Shown: piece by piece, positions 6,466 through 6,514 of the stretch
Layout of the letters: every line of letters begins with the position of its first letter
Position numbering within the stretch: position 1 is the first letter of the stretch
Source of the DNA: Actinomycetes bacterium
GTDB taxonomy: Bacteria; Actinomycetota; Actinomycetes; Actinomycetales; Cellulomonadaceae
Length of the DNA stretch: 6,514 bases
Assembly (NCBI GenBank): GCA_023430425.1
Contig: JAEZAR010000146.1
Coordinates: 1-6,514 of the forward strand
Direction of reading: 5' to 3'
Program-made: the position numbers and the translations under genes
The notes under the pieces: generated by a model
What the model was told of the DNA's origin: nothing
The model's database searches: none
What the model saw: the letters and a program-made list of their open reading frames with translations, nothing else

Positions 6466-6514
6466 GCCGGTCGTCCGCGTGCGGCGGCCCGCCGCCCGCC
6501 GGTGCCGGTCGGAC
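6466..6514. other. GC-rich tail after the metB operon, possible hairpin
   Basis: These 49 bases hold no gene start I can support. GCGGC (6481-6485) and GCCGC (6491-6495) can pair across five bases, and the surrounding GCC/GGC repeats allow alternative pairings, so a terminator for the operon is possible. There is no T-run and the window ends too soon to judge. The first 45 bases of the window, after the permease stop, likewise show no supported feature. Confidence 0.25.

Overview
This window reads as ordinary chromosome of a high-GC Gram-positive bacterium (Actinomycetota). Evidence: very strong G/C bias at third codon positions, long spurious open frames antisense to most genes, a GTG start that looks leaderless, ATGA stop/start overlaps, and proteins resembling actinobacterial homologues. 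A Micrococcales genus such as Cellulomonas or a relative is a reasonable guess, but the sequence alone does not prove it. There are six protein-coding genes, no RNA gene, no mobile element and no CRISPR array.

Left part (1-2690), all on the minus strand. msrA (2028-2690) encodes peptide methionine sulfoxide reductase A. After a 153-base gap comes a two-gene ABC-2 exporter operon: an ATPase (912-1874) whose stop overlaps the start of a six-helix permease (46-915). The 153-base gap holds a perfect 15-bp inverted repeat, a second 8-bp inverted repeat and a candidate -10 box for the exporter operon. It is the most structured non-coding DNA in the window.

Middle and right part (2808-6465), all on the plus strand. 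This is a compact three-gene operon, with both internal junctions being ATGA overlaps: metB (cystathionine gamma-synthase, 2808-4013), an AI-2E family membrane transporter (4010-5269) and a threonine ammonia-lyase with a C-terminal ACT domain (5266-6465). metB appears to start on a leaderless transcript: a TAGCCT -10 box lies six bases before the GTG and no ribosome binding site is visible.

How the genes fit together. MetB draws activated homoserine towards methionine. The threonine ammonia-lyase draws threonine towards 2-oxobutyrate and isoleucine. Both therefore work on the aspartate-family branch point, and MetB-type enzymes can also release 2-oxobutyrate. The transporter sits translationally coupled between them, which makes an amino-acid or metabolite export role worth testing. 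The divergent msrA repairs oxidised methionine, so 2028-6465 has a loose methionine/threonine theme. The ABC exporter looks unrelated to that theme. I found no previously undescribed system; the points most worth a second look are the inverted repeats at 1936-2001, the sandwiched AI-2E transporter and the leaderless metB start.
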